From NCBI RefSeq assembly GCF_048323755.1, contig NZ_JBLWFS010000001.1:310001-374000 (forward strand): DNA of 64,000 bases. Reading direction: 5' to 3'. Under the pieces are notes generated by a model. The model saw only the letters and a program-made list of their open reading frames with translations. It searched no databases and was not told the DNA's origin. The position numbers and the translations under genes are program-made. This DNA comes from Alkalihalobacterium sp048323755. Its GTDB lineage: Bacteria; Bacillota; Bacilli; Bacillales; Bacillaceae_F. Each line of letters starts with the position of its first letter. Position 1 is the stretch's first letter. Shown piece by piece: positions 18,349-27,064 of this stretch.

Positions 18349-19197
18349 TTGAGTAAAATTGCGATTGTCACAGACAGTACAGCGTATTTGTCAGAAACAT
18401 TGCGTGAACAGAAGAACATTAAAATGGTTCCATTAAATGTTGTTTTTGGCGAAGAAGCAATTCAAGAGGAAGTTGAAATTACAGCGAGCGAGTTTTACAA
18501 AAGAATGAAAACGACGGAAAAACTGCCAACGACCTCACAGCCAGCGATCGGCTTGTTTGTCGAGTTGTTTGAGCAACTGAAACGTGATGGATACGATGCG
18601 GCGATTTGCATCACGTTATCAAGTGATATTAGCGGAACGTATCAATCGGCGATGAGCGCTGCAGAAATGGTAGAGGATTTTGATGTAAGAGGCTTTGACT
18701 CAAAAATCAGCTGCTCACCGCAAGGCTACTTCGTATTAGAGGCTGAGAAACTTGCGAGTGAAGGAAAGAACATAGAAGAAATCGACGCACATCTTGAGGT
18801 TATGAGAAATAACATAAATGCCTACTTCATGGTGGACGATTTGAATCACTTGCACCGTGGCGGGCGATTGAATGCCGCACAGTTATTTGTCGGCAGCTTG
18901 TTAAAAATTAAGCCTGTGCTTCACTTTGTAGACGGAAAAATAATGCCGTTTGAAAAAGTGCGTACAGAGAAAAAAGCATTGCAACGTATTCATAGTTTAT
19001 TGGACGAAAGCGTTACAGGAAAAAGTGCGGTCCAGATTACGGTCATTCACTCTAATCGCTTAAGTGAAGCAGAGAGAATTGCAGAAGAGTTAAGAGCAAA
19101 GTACCCTGAAGCTGAAGTAGGGGTTAGTTATTTTGGTCCTGTAATTGGATCACACTTAGGTGAGGGAAGCCTAGGCATTAGTTGGTACGTAGCGTAA
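18349..19197 (+). CDS. degV: DegV-family fatty-acid-binding protein
   Basis: 282 residues from TTG (GCGAGG upstream). DegV signature is present: SKIAIVTDSTAYLSE, PTTSQPA, ITLSSDISGTYQSA, DFDVRGFDSK and a C-terminal domain with HSNRLSEAERIA and GPVIGSHLGEGSLG. Members bind a fatty acid and, as FakB subunits, present it to the kinase FakA. The position after degSU matches yviA/degV of B. subtilis. Followed by a terminator. Confidence 0.92.
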   Translation: MSKIAIVTDSTAYLSETLREQKNIKMVPLNVVFGEEAIQEEVEITASEFYKRMKTTEKLPTTSQPAIGLFVELFEQLKRDGYDAAICITLSSDISGTYQSAMSAAEMVEDFDVRGFDSKISCSPQGYFVLEAEKLASEGKNIEEIDAHLEVMRNNINAYFMVDDLNHLHRGGRLNAAQLFVGSLLKIKPVLHFVDGKIMPFEKVRTEKKALQRIHSLLDESVTGKSAVQITVIHSNRLSEAERIAEELRAKYPEAEVGVSYFGPVIGSHLGEGSLGISWYVA

Positions 19198-19208
19198 TAA
19201 TAGGAAAA

Positions 19209-19246
19209 ACAACTGAGCATCGGTGCAGATGTTCAGTTGTTTTTTT
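19209..19246 (+). terminator. Terminator after degV
   Basis: ACAACTGAGCATC pairs with GATGTTCAGTTGT (one mismatch) and is followed by seven T residues. Confidence 0.9.
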
Positions 19247-19267
19247 ATTTTGTCACAAATAAATCCT

Positions 19268-19294
19268 TAAACTTTTGTCGTAAAGTGTCGATAA
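19268..19294 (+). promoter_or_regulatory. Sigma-D type promoter upstream of the c-di-GMP riboswitch
   Basis: TAAA at 19268-19271, 15-base spacer, GTCGATAA at 19287-19294. It matches the sigma-D consensus (TAAA-N15-GCCGATAT) with exactly the same -10 box and spacing as the hag promoter in this window. Confidence 0.75.
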
Positions 19295-19304
19295 TAAAAC
19301 GGTA

Positions 19305-19405
19305 TCATACGAAAAGGGCAAAATCATTGAAAGATGATGACGCAAAGCTAGAGGGGCTTCATTGAAGGAGTTCTGTTCAATATGCCAGCCAGTTACCGAA
19401 CTGAT
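19305..19405 (+). ncRNA. Cyclic-di-GMP riboswitch (GEMM-I)
   Basis: Conserved GEMM-I features are readable in order: AGGGCAAA; a stem ATCATT with GAAA tetraloop and GATGAT; GACGCAAAGC; AGGGGCT; and the 3' part GCCAGCCAGTTACCG. It begins about 10 bases after a sigma-D promoter and ends about 40 bases before a small membrane-protein gene. A CCTCC just after the aptamer (about 19409-19413) can pair with the GGAGG ribosome site at 19434-19438, suggesting translational control; I see no T-run terminator in between. Assignment rests on pattern recognition, without a covariance-model score. Confidence 0.85.
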
Positions 19406-19448
19406 CGTCCTCCGTATGGTGATATGAAAATAATGGAGGTTACAAAAA

Positions 19449-19577
19449 ATGTATTTAACGCCTGAAGAAGCACAAAAGAGAAAAAAGCGCAGACAATTAA
19501 TGGTGAATTTTCTCGTTATTCCAGCAGTGGCTGTTCTAGTGGGAGCTTTAGTTGCCCTGTTAGGAGCAAAGATTTGA
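19449..19577 (+). CDS. 42-residue membrane protein under riboswitch control
   Basis: ATG at 19449 with GGAGG 10 bases upstream. The product has a charged N-terminus (MYLTPEEAQKRKKRRQLMVN) and one hydrophobic helix (FLVIPAVAVLVGALVALLG). It is preceded by a sigma-D promoter and GEMM-I riboswitch and followed by a terminator, so it is a complete monocistronic unit whose expression should follow both motility status and c-di-GMP. The family is not recognised; it might modulate a membrane complex such as the flagellar motor or the competence/DNA-uptake machinery. Confidence 0.75.
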   Translation: MYLTPEEAQKRKKRRQLMVNFLVIPAVAVLVGALVALLGAKI

Positions 19578-19586
19578 TGAAAGTGA

Positions 19587-19626
19587 AACTTCCGTAATTT
19601 GAGATTGCGGGAGTTTTTTTTTTTTG
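19587..19626 (+). terminator. Terminator after the riboswitch-controlled gene
   Basis: AACTTCCGTAAT pairs with ATTGCGGGAGTT (two wobbles), followed by a run of about 12 T. Confidence 0.85.
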
Positions 19627-19846
19627 GTAAATTAGGCGGGTTGGATGGAGGAATGGTTAAGGCTTGGTCATTTTTCAGAAAATAGGAACTGAGCCCCACT
19701 ATACTTGTAATTAGTTGAAGTGATTTTATTTGGGTTCATTTATGATAGCTGATTTTTCTGCAAGTTCAGCCACTTTCTGAAGCGATGAAGTGACTTATTG
19801 TCGGAAATGCAATTTTTATTGTCCAATTTGAACATTTTATTAGCCG

Positions 19847-19865
19847 AAATGTGAACTTCACATTT
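19847..19865. promoter_or_regulatory. Inverted repeat upstream of comFA, possible operator
   Basis: AAATGTGAA and TTCACATTT flank a single central base, a perfect 9-bp dyad 83 bases before comFA. Just downstream (19870-19882) AAAAGGATTTTTC resembles half of a ComK box (AAAA-N5-TTTT). Either could be the competence control site. The rest of the 19627-19947 gap shows no gene. Confidence 0.4.
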
Positions 19866-19947
19866 TTTCAAAAGGATTTTTCCATTCGACGTCTAATTAA
19901 ACAACTGTGTAAATCTAAACCTCAAATGAAACAAGGTGGTGAATTTT

Positions 19948-21444
19948 TTGCGATTTGCTGTTGTAGTGGTCGAAGGAAACGAGTACTTAGTTCCTGAACC
20001 GCTTATAAAAAAGTATCATCCTTCGTCCGTTGTTATTCCCCCGACTTCGATTGGTCTACTTCCCTCATTGCCGGAACCTTCGTTAAACACCCATTATCAA
20101 TTTTCCGCTAACTTACAATCCTTTTTATCTGGTCGCGAACTCCTACTTGATGAACTCCCTTTTACACTCCAAGAACTACATGAACATTATCGTAATGGCT
20201 ATATTACGTATACTCGTGGTATCGACTTTTGTTCTGGTAACCCTACATGTACACGATGTGGGAACGACGCCACAGATCGCATCGTCTCTTATATGTGCTC
20301 TCGGTGTCTTTGCATGTGTAGCTATTGCCGAAAATGCATCATGCTTGGGAGGGTGTCGCAATGTACACCGCTCATTCGATGGACCGGCCCAACGCCACAG
20401 TTCGAAGCTACTGAAACTTTGCTTGCTTGGAATGGTACGTTATCCCATGAACAGGAAACGGCATCAAACCAATTAGTCGAGGCGATTAAAGAACGAACTT
20501 CCTTTCTGATATGGGCGGTTTGCGGTTCTGGAAAAACCGAAATGCTGTTTCAAGGAATAGCTCATGCTTTATCAGAAGGAAAAAATGTAGTAATCGCGGC
20601 ACCGCGCACCGATGTAGTCATTGAACTAACCCCTCGAATAAAAGCGGCATTTCCAAACACTTCAATTATCTCCCTCTATGGTGGAAGTGAAGACCGTGGT
20701 AATCCCGCTCAACTGGTCATTTCCACAACTCATCAATTGCTGCGTTACAGAAATTATTTTGACGTCATCATTGTTGATGAAGTCGATGCCTTCCCGTACT
20801 CCTATGATAAAAGCCTTCGATTTGCTGTTAAAAAAGCACAAAAAGACGATGGAGTAACTATCTTTTTAACGGCAACTCCTTCAACCGAACTCAAACAAAT
20901 TCCACATATAAAAGTACCGAAACGTTACCATGGCTACCCGTTACCTATTCCTCAGTTTGAATGGTGTGGACACTGGAAAAAACAGATCTCCAAGAAGAGC
21001 CTCCCGAAAAATGTGCAAAGGTGGCTTATCGAGCGCTCTGAAAAAAACAAACAAGCTTTTTTATTCGTGCCAACGATTGAAGTGGGCCAGCAGCTCGTTC
21101 CAATACTAAGAGAATTAGGGCTTGTATGTGAAAGTGTTCATGCAGAAGATGCACAGCGTCATGAAAAAGTAGCAAAATTTCGCAGTGGTGACCTTCAACT
21201 ATTGATTACGACAACAATTTTAGAACGCGGGGTGACTGTGCCTAATATTGATGTGGCCGTGCTTGGGGCGGAAGAAGCAATTTTTACAGAAAGTGCACTC
21301 GTGCAAATTTCAGGTCGTGTCGGTCGCCACAAAGATTACCCTACCGGTAACATCACTTTGTTTCATTATGGGAAGACGACAGCAATGGTTGAAGCGAAAC
21401 GCCATATCATGCAGATGAATAAGGAAGCAGGTTTTGAAGGATGA
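19948..21444 (+). CDS. comFA: Competence DNA-uptake ATPase/helicase ComFA
   Basis: 498 residues from TTG 19948, seven bases after AAGGTGG; GTG codons at 19936/19939 are in frame but overlap that site. N-terminal zinc-binding Cys cluster (CTRCG, MCSRCLCMCSYCRKC), Walker A CGSGKTEM, DEVD box, TATP motif and the C-terminal helicase half (TTTILERGVTVP, ALVQISGRVGR). It couples ATP hydrolysis to internalisation of single-stranded DNA at the cytoplasmic face of the membrane. It overlaps comFC by four bases; comFB, present between them in B. subtilis, is absent here. Confidence 0.96.
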   Translation: MRFAVVVVEGNEYLVPEPLIKKYHPSSVVIPPTSIGLLPSLPEPSLNTHYQFSANLQSFLSGRELLLDELPFTLQELHEHYRNGYITYTRGIDFCSGNPTCTRCGNDATDRIVSYMCSRCLCMCSYCRKCIMLGRVSQCTPLIRWTGPTPQFEATETLLAWNGTLSHEQETASNQLVEAIKERTSFLIWAVCGSGKTEMLFQGIAHALSEGKNVVIAAPRTDVVIELTPRIKAAFPNTSIISLYGGSEDRGNPAQLVISTTHQLLRYRNYFDVIIVDEVDAFPYSYDKSLRFAVKKAQKDDGVTIFLTATPSTELKQIPHIKVPKRYHGYPLPIPQFEWCGHWKKQISKKSLPKNVQRWLIERSEKNKQAFLFVPTIEVGQQLVPILRELGLVCESVHAEDAQRHEKVAKFRSGDLQLLITTTILERGVTVPNIDVAVLGAEEAIFTESALVQISGRVGRHKDYPTGNITLFHYGKTTAMVEAKRHIMQMNKEAGFEG

Positions 21445-22157
21445 AACGGTGTCTTTATTGTGATGCGCATCTTCAAGTGCGTGCGAGCTGGGGAGGAATT
21501 TTTGGTGTAGAAAAAGAGAAGTTGCTGTGTGAGAAATGCAGCGGGAAACTTGAAAGCTTAGCTGGTCCCCTATGTGAAATATGCGGTCGGTCGTTAAATG
21601 ATCTTGATGAAACCTACCATAACGGCACCTTGTGCAGTGACTGCATTCGCTGGGAGGATGACGTGCAGTGGCAAGGGGTTCTAACGAAAAACTGCTCGGT
21701 GTACCAGTACAATTCATTTTTAAAAGAAATGATGGCTAAGTTTAAGTATCGTGGCGATTATGCATTGGGGGAGGCGTTCGGTGAGTCGCTACTAAGTTTG
21801 TACCGCAGTGAGTGTAGAAGTAATGTTCTCGTTCCCATCCCATTAAGTGACGAGCGCCTGTATGAGCGAGGCTTTAACCAAGCGGACGTATTGGCGAGCA
21901 TGGTTGGAGCGCCGGTGCACGCCCTCAAGCGAGCGCATCATGAAGAAAAGCAAAGTAAGAAAACACGTGAGGCGCGCATTCGTAAGGTGGAAAATCCGTT
22001 TGTCGTTGTTGCTGGTGTACGAGAACAGGTTACATCTGCACACATCACCATCGTCGATGACATTTATACAACAGGTGCAACGCTACGCTATGCAGCAAAG
22101 GCACTGCTGGACTGCGGTGCGAAGTCGGTTTCTTCGCTGACGGTGGCACGGGGGTGA
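21441..22157 (+). CDS. comFC: Competence protein ComFC (phosphoribosyltransferase-like)
   Basis: 238 residues; its ATG overlaps the comFA stop (ATGA). An N-terminal four-Cys zinc ribbon (CLYC, CEKC, then CEICG and CSDC) is followed by a PRTase-type domain with LVPIPLSDERLYERGFNQA and the PRPP loop IVDDIYTTGATL. It acts with ComFA in DNA uptake/transformation; the enzymatic substrate is uncertain. Confidence 0.95.
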   Translation: MKRCLYCDAHLQVRASWGGIFGVEKEKLLCEKCSGKLESLAGPLCEICGRSLNDLDETYHNGTLCSDCIRWEDDVQWQGVLTKNCSVYQYNSFLKEMMAKFKYRGDYALGEAFGESLLSLYRSECRSNVLVPIPLSDERLYERGFNQADVLASMVGAPVHALKRAHHEEKQSKKTREARIRKVENPFVVVAGVREQVTSAHITIVDDIYTTGATLRYAAKALLDCGAKSVSSLTVARG

Positions 22158-22160
22158 TAT

Positions 22161-22300
22161 AACCGGAAATAATCACAGCTACGGCGATATATTGAAAGTT
22201 GTGCCGAAATAATCAAAGTTCCGCCGATAAATTTAGAGTTGCAACGAAATAATCAAAGTTCCACTGATAATTAAGAATAAAGCCGAAAAATTAAAACCGC
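22161..22300 (+). repeat. Degenerate 20-base tandem repeat
   Basis: Seven consecutive units of 20 bases begin at 22161, 22181, 22201, 22221, 22241, 22261 and 22281. Typical unit: GTGCCGAAATAATCAAAGTT or CCGCCGATAAATTTAGAGTT; the conserved core is (G/A)CCGAWAWA followed by AAAGTT or similar. No spacer-like unique sequence, so not CRISPR. It occupies the first part of the 22158-22582 gap; the rest holds a sigma-D promoter and the yvyF leader. Confidence 0.75.
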
Positions 22301-22428
22301 ATCAATAGGAAAAGATTTCTCCCTGATATAACTAGAATGATGGCAATATGTTTGTGGCTCGATGTTGTACTTATATTGAACTGATCCCTAAATAGTTAAA
22401 ATAAAATACTACAGACAACATAAAACCC

Positions 22429-22456
22429 TAAAAAGTTAAACCCTTCTTGCCGATAT
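22429..22456 (+). promoter_or_regulatory. Sigma-D type promoter for yvyF-flgM
   Basis: TAAA at 22429-22432, 16-base spacer and a perfect GCCGATAT at 22449-22456, 127 bases before yvyF. B. subtilis also reads flgM from a sigma-D promoter upstream of yvyF. Confidence 0.75.
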
Positions 22457-22582
22457 AAAGAAAAAAAGATATCACAACAGCACCTGTCATGCTATGTGCT
22501 GTTGTGTCATGACAGACGTACTGATATGAACAAGGTAATATTACAACGATAGGGTATAATAGGAAGATCAGGGGGGAATCGT

Positions 22583-23014
22583 ATGCCTAATTTAGAAAAT
22601 TGTCCAAAATGCGGGGGGCTATTTGTCAAAGCATTACGGTCAGTATGTGATAAATGTCATAAAGAAATCGATCAAATGTTCCAAACAGTGTATACATTCA
22701 TTCGAAAAAGAGAAAATCGAAAAGCGTCTATTTCTGAAGTGGTAGAAGCAACAGGAGTAAAGGAGGACTACATCTTTCAATTTATTCGTGAAGGTCGGTT
22801 GCAAATGGCGCAATTTCCAAACTTAGGTTATCCTTGTGACTCTTGTGGAACGATTATACGTGAGGGAAGAATTTGTTCAAGTTGTAATAAAAACCTCCAA
22901 CAAGGACTTGATCAACATAATAAAGAAAATGAAATTGCTGAACGAAATCGTCAAAAAGAAAACGCATCGAGAAGGACCTATCACTTATTTAACGATGAAA
23001 TAAGAAGAAAGTAG
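22583..23014 (+). CDS. yvyF: Flagellar operon protein YvyF
   Basis: 143 residues; AGGGGGGAA before ATG. Two Cys pairs at the N-terminus (CPKCG, CDKC), a winged-helix-like middle (ISEVVEATGVKEDYIFQFIREGRL), a second zinc pair (CDSCG, CSSC) and a charged tail. This is the TIGR03826/YvyF family found next to flgM in Firmicutes; a regulatory role is assumed. Confidence 0.93.
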   Translation: MPNLENCPKCGGLFVKALRSVCDKCHKEIDQMFQTVYTFIRKRENRKASISEVVEATGVKEDYIFQFIREGRLQMAQFPNLGYPCDSCGTIIREGRICSSCNKNLQQGLDQHNKENEIAERNRQKENASRRTYHLFNDEIRRK

Positions 23015-23017
23015 TAT

Positions 23018-23044
23018 TAATAGTAAGTATATCTCTGCCGATAA
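23018..23044 (+). promoter_or_regulatory. Sigma-D type promoter directly upstream of flgM
   Basis: TAAT at 23018-23021, 15-base spacer, GCCGATAA at 23037-23044. It lies just after the yvyF stop and 46 bases before flgM. Confidence 0.65.
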
Positions 23045-23089
23045 AAAAGAAAAGAGCATTAAAAAACTCGAAGAAAAGGGGTGTCATCA

Positions 23090-23350
23090 ATGAAGATCAA
23101 TCCATATCAAGCGATCCAAAACACCACGTATCGTAAACAAGTGGAAAAGCAAATGGCAACTAACGAAACGAAGATGAAGAAAGATCAACTTCAAATTTCG
23201 AAGGCAGCAATGGAGCTTCAACAAAGCACAAAAATTGATGCCGCTCGTCAAGAAAAAGTGAATGAATTAAAAGAAAAAGTCCAATCTGGGAATTACAAGG
23301 TAGATGCCCAAGCTGTAGCTAATAAGCTTTATGACTATTGGAACCAATGA
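23090..23350 (+). CDS. flgM: Anti-sigma-D factor FlgM
   Basis: 86 residues from ATG 23090 (AAAGGGG 9-10 bases upstream); the in-frame GTG at 23081 has no proper site. MKINPYQAIQNT matches the FlgM start, and the sigma-binding C-terminal half (LQISKAAMELQQ, ARQEKVNELKEKVQSGNYKVDAQAVANKLYDYW) is typical. It holds sigma-D until the hook-basal body is complete and it can be exported. Its own transcription from sigma-D promoters gives feedback. Confidence 0.95.
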   Translation: MKINPYQAIQNTTYRKQVEKQMATNETKMKKDQLQISKAAMELQQSTKIDAARQEKVNELKEKVQSGNYKVDAQAVANKLYDYWNQ

Positions 23351-23376
23351 TAATTGAGAGGGTCAGGAGGATGAGT

Positions 23377-23871
23377 ATGTCAGCAAAAGCAGTTATCGCC
23401 ATATTAGCAGATCTTACTAAATTGCATAAAACGTTCAATGAGATTGCAGTAGAAAAAACAGAAGTTGTCCGTAAAAGTGATATCTCGGCTTTAGATGTGC
23501 TCATCAAAAAAGAGGGGGCTCTGATTCACCAATTAAGAAAGCTTGAGCAAGACAGGCTATTAGTGGTTGAACAATTTTTAAAAGGCAAGGGTTTGGTAAC
23601 AGAAGGCGTAACGATGGATCAACTGATAGAACTTGCGCCAAAAGAGGAACAGCCCATCTTAACTAAACTACATCGCGCTCTTATGTCAGAAATTGATACA
23701 TTAAAAAAGAACAATGAGCTCAATCAACAGCTCATCGAAGATTCGTTGCGGTTTGTGAACCTTTCCCTTGACCTGATGGTGCCGGAACCAGATGAAATTA
23801 ATTATCAGCGCCCAGCACAAAAAAATCATGATCTAGAAACGAAACGATCGATATTTGATTCAAAAGCATAG
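23377..23871 (+). CDS. flgN: Flagellar chaperone FlgN
   Basis: 164 residues from ATG 23377, six bases after AGGAGG; upstream in-frame ATGs lie before or inside that site. Long helical protein (FlgN family; LHKTFNEIAVEKTEVVRK, DLMVPEP near the end). It delivers the hook-filament junction proteins FlgK and FlgL, encoded next, to the export gate. Confidence 0.9.
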   Translation: MSAKAVIAILADLTKLHKTFNEIAVEKTEVVRKSDISALDVLIKKEGALIHQLRKLEQDRLLVVEQFLKGKGLVTEGVTMDQLIELAPKEEQPILTKLHRALMSEIDTLKKNNELNQQLIEDSLRFVNLSLDLMVPEPDEINYQRPAQKNHDLETKRSIFDSKA

Positions 23872-23991
23872 AGGACTTTATTGCATAACAATAAAACCAA
23901 CATATTTTAAGTGAGTACATGTTTACGGGGAAACGCTAAACTAAGATTTTAATAAAAGATTACTAGAGAGAAACTAACGGAGGAGCATCGA

Positions 23992-25878
23992 ATGATTTCT
24001 ACATTTCACGGACTAGAAACAGCACGACGTAGTTTAATGGCTCATCAAGGAGCGCTTCATACAACAGGGCATAATATTGCGAATGCCAATACACCGGGTT
24101 ATTCAAGACAACGTGTGAATTTAACACCTGGAGAGGCGTTCCCGGGTTCATCTTTTACAAGACCAGGAATACCCGGTCAAATCGGTACAGGAGTCAACGT
24201 TGATTCCATCCAGCGATACCGTGAACAATTTTTAGACCTTCAATATCGAAATGAAAATTCTAAACATGGTTTTTGGGAAGCTCGCTTTAATGCTTTGGAA
24301 AAGATGGAAGATATTATGAATGAGCCATCTGAGAATGGAATTGCCAATACGATGGATCGGTTTTGGAATGCACTGCAAGATCTTTCTGTGCATCCTGAAG
24401 ATGCAGGTGCTCGTTCAGTTGTGCGTCAACATGGAATTGCTCTTTCAGAAACTTTTAATAACGTTTCTGATTCTTTGAAAACGGTACAGCGAGAACTGCA
24501 GCAACAGATCGATGGTACGACACATGAAATGAACTCTATCATCCGTCAAATCAATAATATTAATCTACAAATCTCTAAAGTAGAACCGCACGGCTATGTA
24601 CCCAATGATTTGTATGATCAGCGGGATTTACTAGTTGACCAACTTTCAAAGATTGTGAATATAAAAGTAGAGCCAGTAGCAAGTGGCGGCAACCCATCAA
24701 GTGTAGCGGAAGGTTTATATACCATAAAATTGGCCGATGAGAATGGCCGTGAGTTCGGAGTAACATTAGTAAATGGCCGAACGTTTGAAACAAACGAAGT
24801 TAAGGTTGGCTATGAACAGGGTGTTAATGGTGAAAAAGGGCTGATTGAAAAGCTCTATTTTGCTCCCCCTGGAACGATAAGTTCCGGAGTTGATTTAAAC
24901 ACTGCAGGCGGTGTAACTTCTTTTACTGTTAATGAGTTTAAAGCTCATGGAAAGCTTGTTGGAGAAATGGAAGCATACGGTTACTTGGATGCACAAGGGA
25001 ATGAACTTGGCGTTTATCCGGACATGTTACATCAATTGGATACAATGGTTTTTACTTTTGCTCAAGAATTAAATGCGGTACATCGTCAAGGTTGGTCACT
25101 AAACGATATGAAGAATGGCAGTAAGGTAGAAGCTCTTGACTTTTTTACTTTTAAAGGTGCTCCTGATACTTGGCCAACAAGTGATAATGTGAAAGGTGCA
25201 GCTTCAAAGTTACAACTTTCAGCCAAAATACAAGCTGAGTTAGACAATATCGCAGCTTCTGGGGCATCCAATGTAAGAAGCTTGCAAGCAGGGGATGCTG
25301 CATACAATGGGCCGATGCCGACTGCCTCAGGATTGTTTAACGGTGATAATCCAAAACAAGTTACAGTTGAATACAATTCAACAGATAATAAATGGTTCTA
25401 TTCTGTTAATGGTGCACCACAACAAGAAGTGGTGAACGGACATGTATTTGAAGATGGTGTAGTTATTAATATTCCAAGAAATCAACCAACTGGAGATATG
25501 AACTGGTCCATCAACCTTGGGGACATGAACCAACGTTCGTTTTCTGGAGACGGCTCGAATGCACAGGCATTAGCGAATGTTAAAGATCGAACACTTAATT
25601 ACGGTGGTTCGACGACGAATGTTCAAAGCTTTTATCAAGCGATTATCGGTGATATGGCAGTAAACACGAGCGAAGCTAACCGAATGATGAGAAATTCTGA
25701 TACATTAAGAACGACGGTAGACGAGCGAAGAATGTCGGCCAGTAGTGTCTCTCTTGATGAAGAAATGGCAAACATCATTAAATTTCAACATGCTTATAAT
25801 GCAGCTGCAAGAAATGTAACAATGATCGACGATATGTTAGATCGAATAATTAATCGAATGGGCCGAGCAGGTCTGTAA
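23992..25878 (+). CDS. flgK: Hook-filament junction protein FlgK (HAP1)
   Basis: 628 residues; GGAGG before ATG. N-terminal D0 motif STFHGLETARRSLMAHQGAL with HNIANANTPGYSRQRVNL, and C-terminal EEMANIIKFQHAYNAAARNVTMIDDMLDRIINRMG. The ends are well conserved; the extra length over B. subtilis FlgK (about 507) is in the surface-exposed middle (roughly residues 250-530). Exported by the flagellar secretion system. Confidence 0.96.
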   Translation: MISTFHGLETARRSLMAHQGALHTTGHNIANANTPGYSRQRVNLTPGEAFPGSSFTRPGIPGQIGTGVNVDSIQRYREQFLDLQYRNENSKHGFWEARFNALEKMEDIMNEPSENGIANTMDRFWNALQDLSVHPEDAGARSVVRQHGIALSETFNNVSDSLKTVQRELQQQIDGTTHEMNSIIRQINNINLQISKVEPHGYVPNDLYDQRDLLVDQLSKIVNIKVEPVASGGNPSSVAEGLYTIKLADENGREFGVTLVNGRTFETNEVKVGYEQGVNGEKGLIEKLYFAPPGTISSGVDLNTAGGVTSFTVNEFKAHGKLVGEMEAYGYLDAQGNELGVYPDMLHQLDTMVFTFAQELNAVHRQGWSLNDMKNGSKVEALDFFTFKGAPDTWPTSDNVKGAASKLQLSAKIQAELDNIAASGASNVRSLQAGDAAYNGPMPTASGLFNGDNPKQVTVEYNSTDNKWFYSVNGAPQQEVVNGHVFEDGVVINIPRNQPTGDMNWSINLGDMNQRSFSGDGSNAQALANVKDRTLNYGGSTTNVQSFYQAIIGDMAVNTSEANRMMRNSDTLRTTVDERRMSASSVSLDEEMANIIKFQHAYNAAARNVTMIDDMLDRIINRMGRAGL

Positions 25879-25895
25879 GTGGGGGTAAATAAATA

Positions 25896-27017
25896 ATGCG
25901 TGTAACACAATCGATGCTTGCTCTCAATACATTACGTCATGTAAGCCAAGGGTATGAACGCCTTGGAAAACTTCAAGATCAACTTTCGAGTCAAAAGAAA
26001 ATCACTCGAGCCCACCAAGATCCTGTTGTTGCGATGAATGGGATGCGTTACCGTACACAAGTAACGGAAGTGGATCAATTTAAAAGAAATATTGGTGAAG
26101 TGTATAATTGGATGGACACAGCCGATTCCACATTAGATAAAACAACTCAAGCGATGCATCGGATTCGTGAGCTCACGGTTCAAGCTTCGAATGATACGTT
26201 TGAGGCTTCACAACGTGCCAATATCGCGAAAGAAGTTAGCCAAATTCGTGAGCACATTGAATCCATGGCGAACACGAAATCAAATAATAAGTATATCTTT
26301 AATGGAACAGATACTTTAAATCCTCCTGTCAATTCAAAAAGGATGGATGTTTCGATAGATGATGTTGCCGGATTTCCGAATGATAGTTTAGAAGTTGTTT
26401 TTAATGGAGATGTCTATCAATTTGCTGGGGTAGAGAATGGAGTTCGAACCTACGTAAACGGAAACCAACGAGTGGCGATTGATCAAAATTCAAAAGAAGT
26501 TACTCATTTTGCACCAAATCCAGATGATCCAACAATTGACGTTGAAAGTAAACTGAAAGAACGTGATATTGTCATCTCCCACAAAGATGCCGTTTCTCAA
26601 AATCAGGCGAATGTTGAGATTGAGTTGCTTAAGGGTGTGACAATGCCTGTAAATATTACGCCTTCAAATGTTTTCTCTAATGCTTTATTCGGTGATATAT
26701 TACGCTTAGAAAAAATGTTAGAAGATCCATCGACAAAAGGTCCAGATATTACAAAAATGATTGCAAACTTAGATAACCATATTGACCGCTTTGTATCAGA
26801 ACGTGCCGAGCTAGGGGCGCGTGTCAATCGAGTCGAAATGATTGACAGCCGATTAATGGAACAAGAGGTCATTGCGAAGCGGATCATGTCGCAAAATGAA
26901 GATGCAGATATTGAAAAAGTTATTATTGACTTAATGACCCAAGAGAGCATCCACCGTGCAGCACTCTCAGCGGGTGCACGTATCATGCAGCCAACGCTGA
27001 TGGACTTCTTGAGATAA
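25896..27017 (+). CDS. flgL: Hook-filament junction protein FlgL (HAP3)
   Basis: 373 residues, 17 bases after flgK. Starts MRVTQSMLALNTLRHVSQGYERLGKLQDQLSS and ends QESIHRAALSAGARIMQPTLMDFL, the flagellin-like D0/D1 ends. Longer than B. subtilis FlgL (298), with extra sequence in the middle (about 150-270). A palindromic repeat lies 48 bases after the stop. Confidence 0.95.
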   Translation: MRVTQSMLALNTLRHVSQGYERLGKLQDQLSSQKKITRAHQDPVVAMNGMRYRTQVTEVDQFKRNIGEVYNWMDTADSTLDKTTQAMHRIRELTVQASNDTFEASQRANIAKEVSQIREHIESMANTKSNNKYIFNGTDTLNPPVNSKRMDVSIDDVAGFPNDSLEVVFNGDVYQFAGVENGVRTYVNGNQRVAIDQNSKEVTHFAPNPDDPTIDVESKLKERDIVISHKDAVSQNQANVEIELLKGVTMPVNITPSNVFSNALFGDILRLEKMLEDPSTKGPDITKMIANLDNHIDRFVSERAELGARVNRVEMIDSRLMEQEVIAKRIMSQNEDADIEKVIIDLMTQESIHRAALSAGARIMQPTLMDFLR

Positions 27018-27064
27018 CCATAAACAAAATTATGCAGTGAGAAACCGGTAAAAATGAATAAATC

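Noticed and set aside
20147..20476. Overlapping plus-strand frame within comFA
   Set aside because: Out of frame with the well-conserved ComFA and without a ribosome binding site.
22161..22300. CRISPR array
   Set aside because: The 20-base units are contiguous and degenerate, with no unique spacers and no cas genes.
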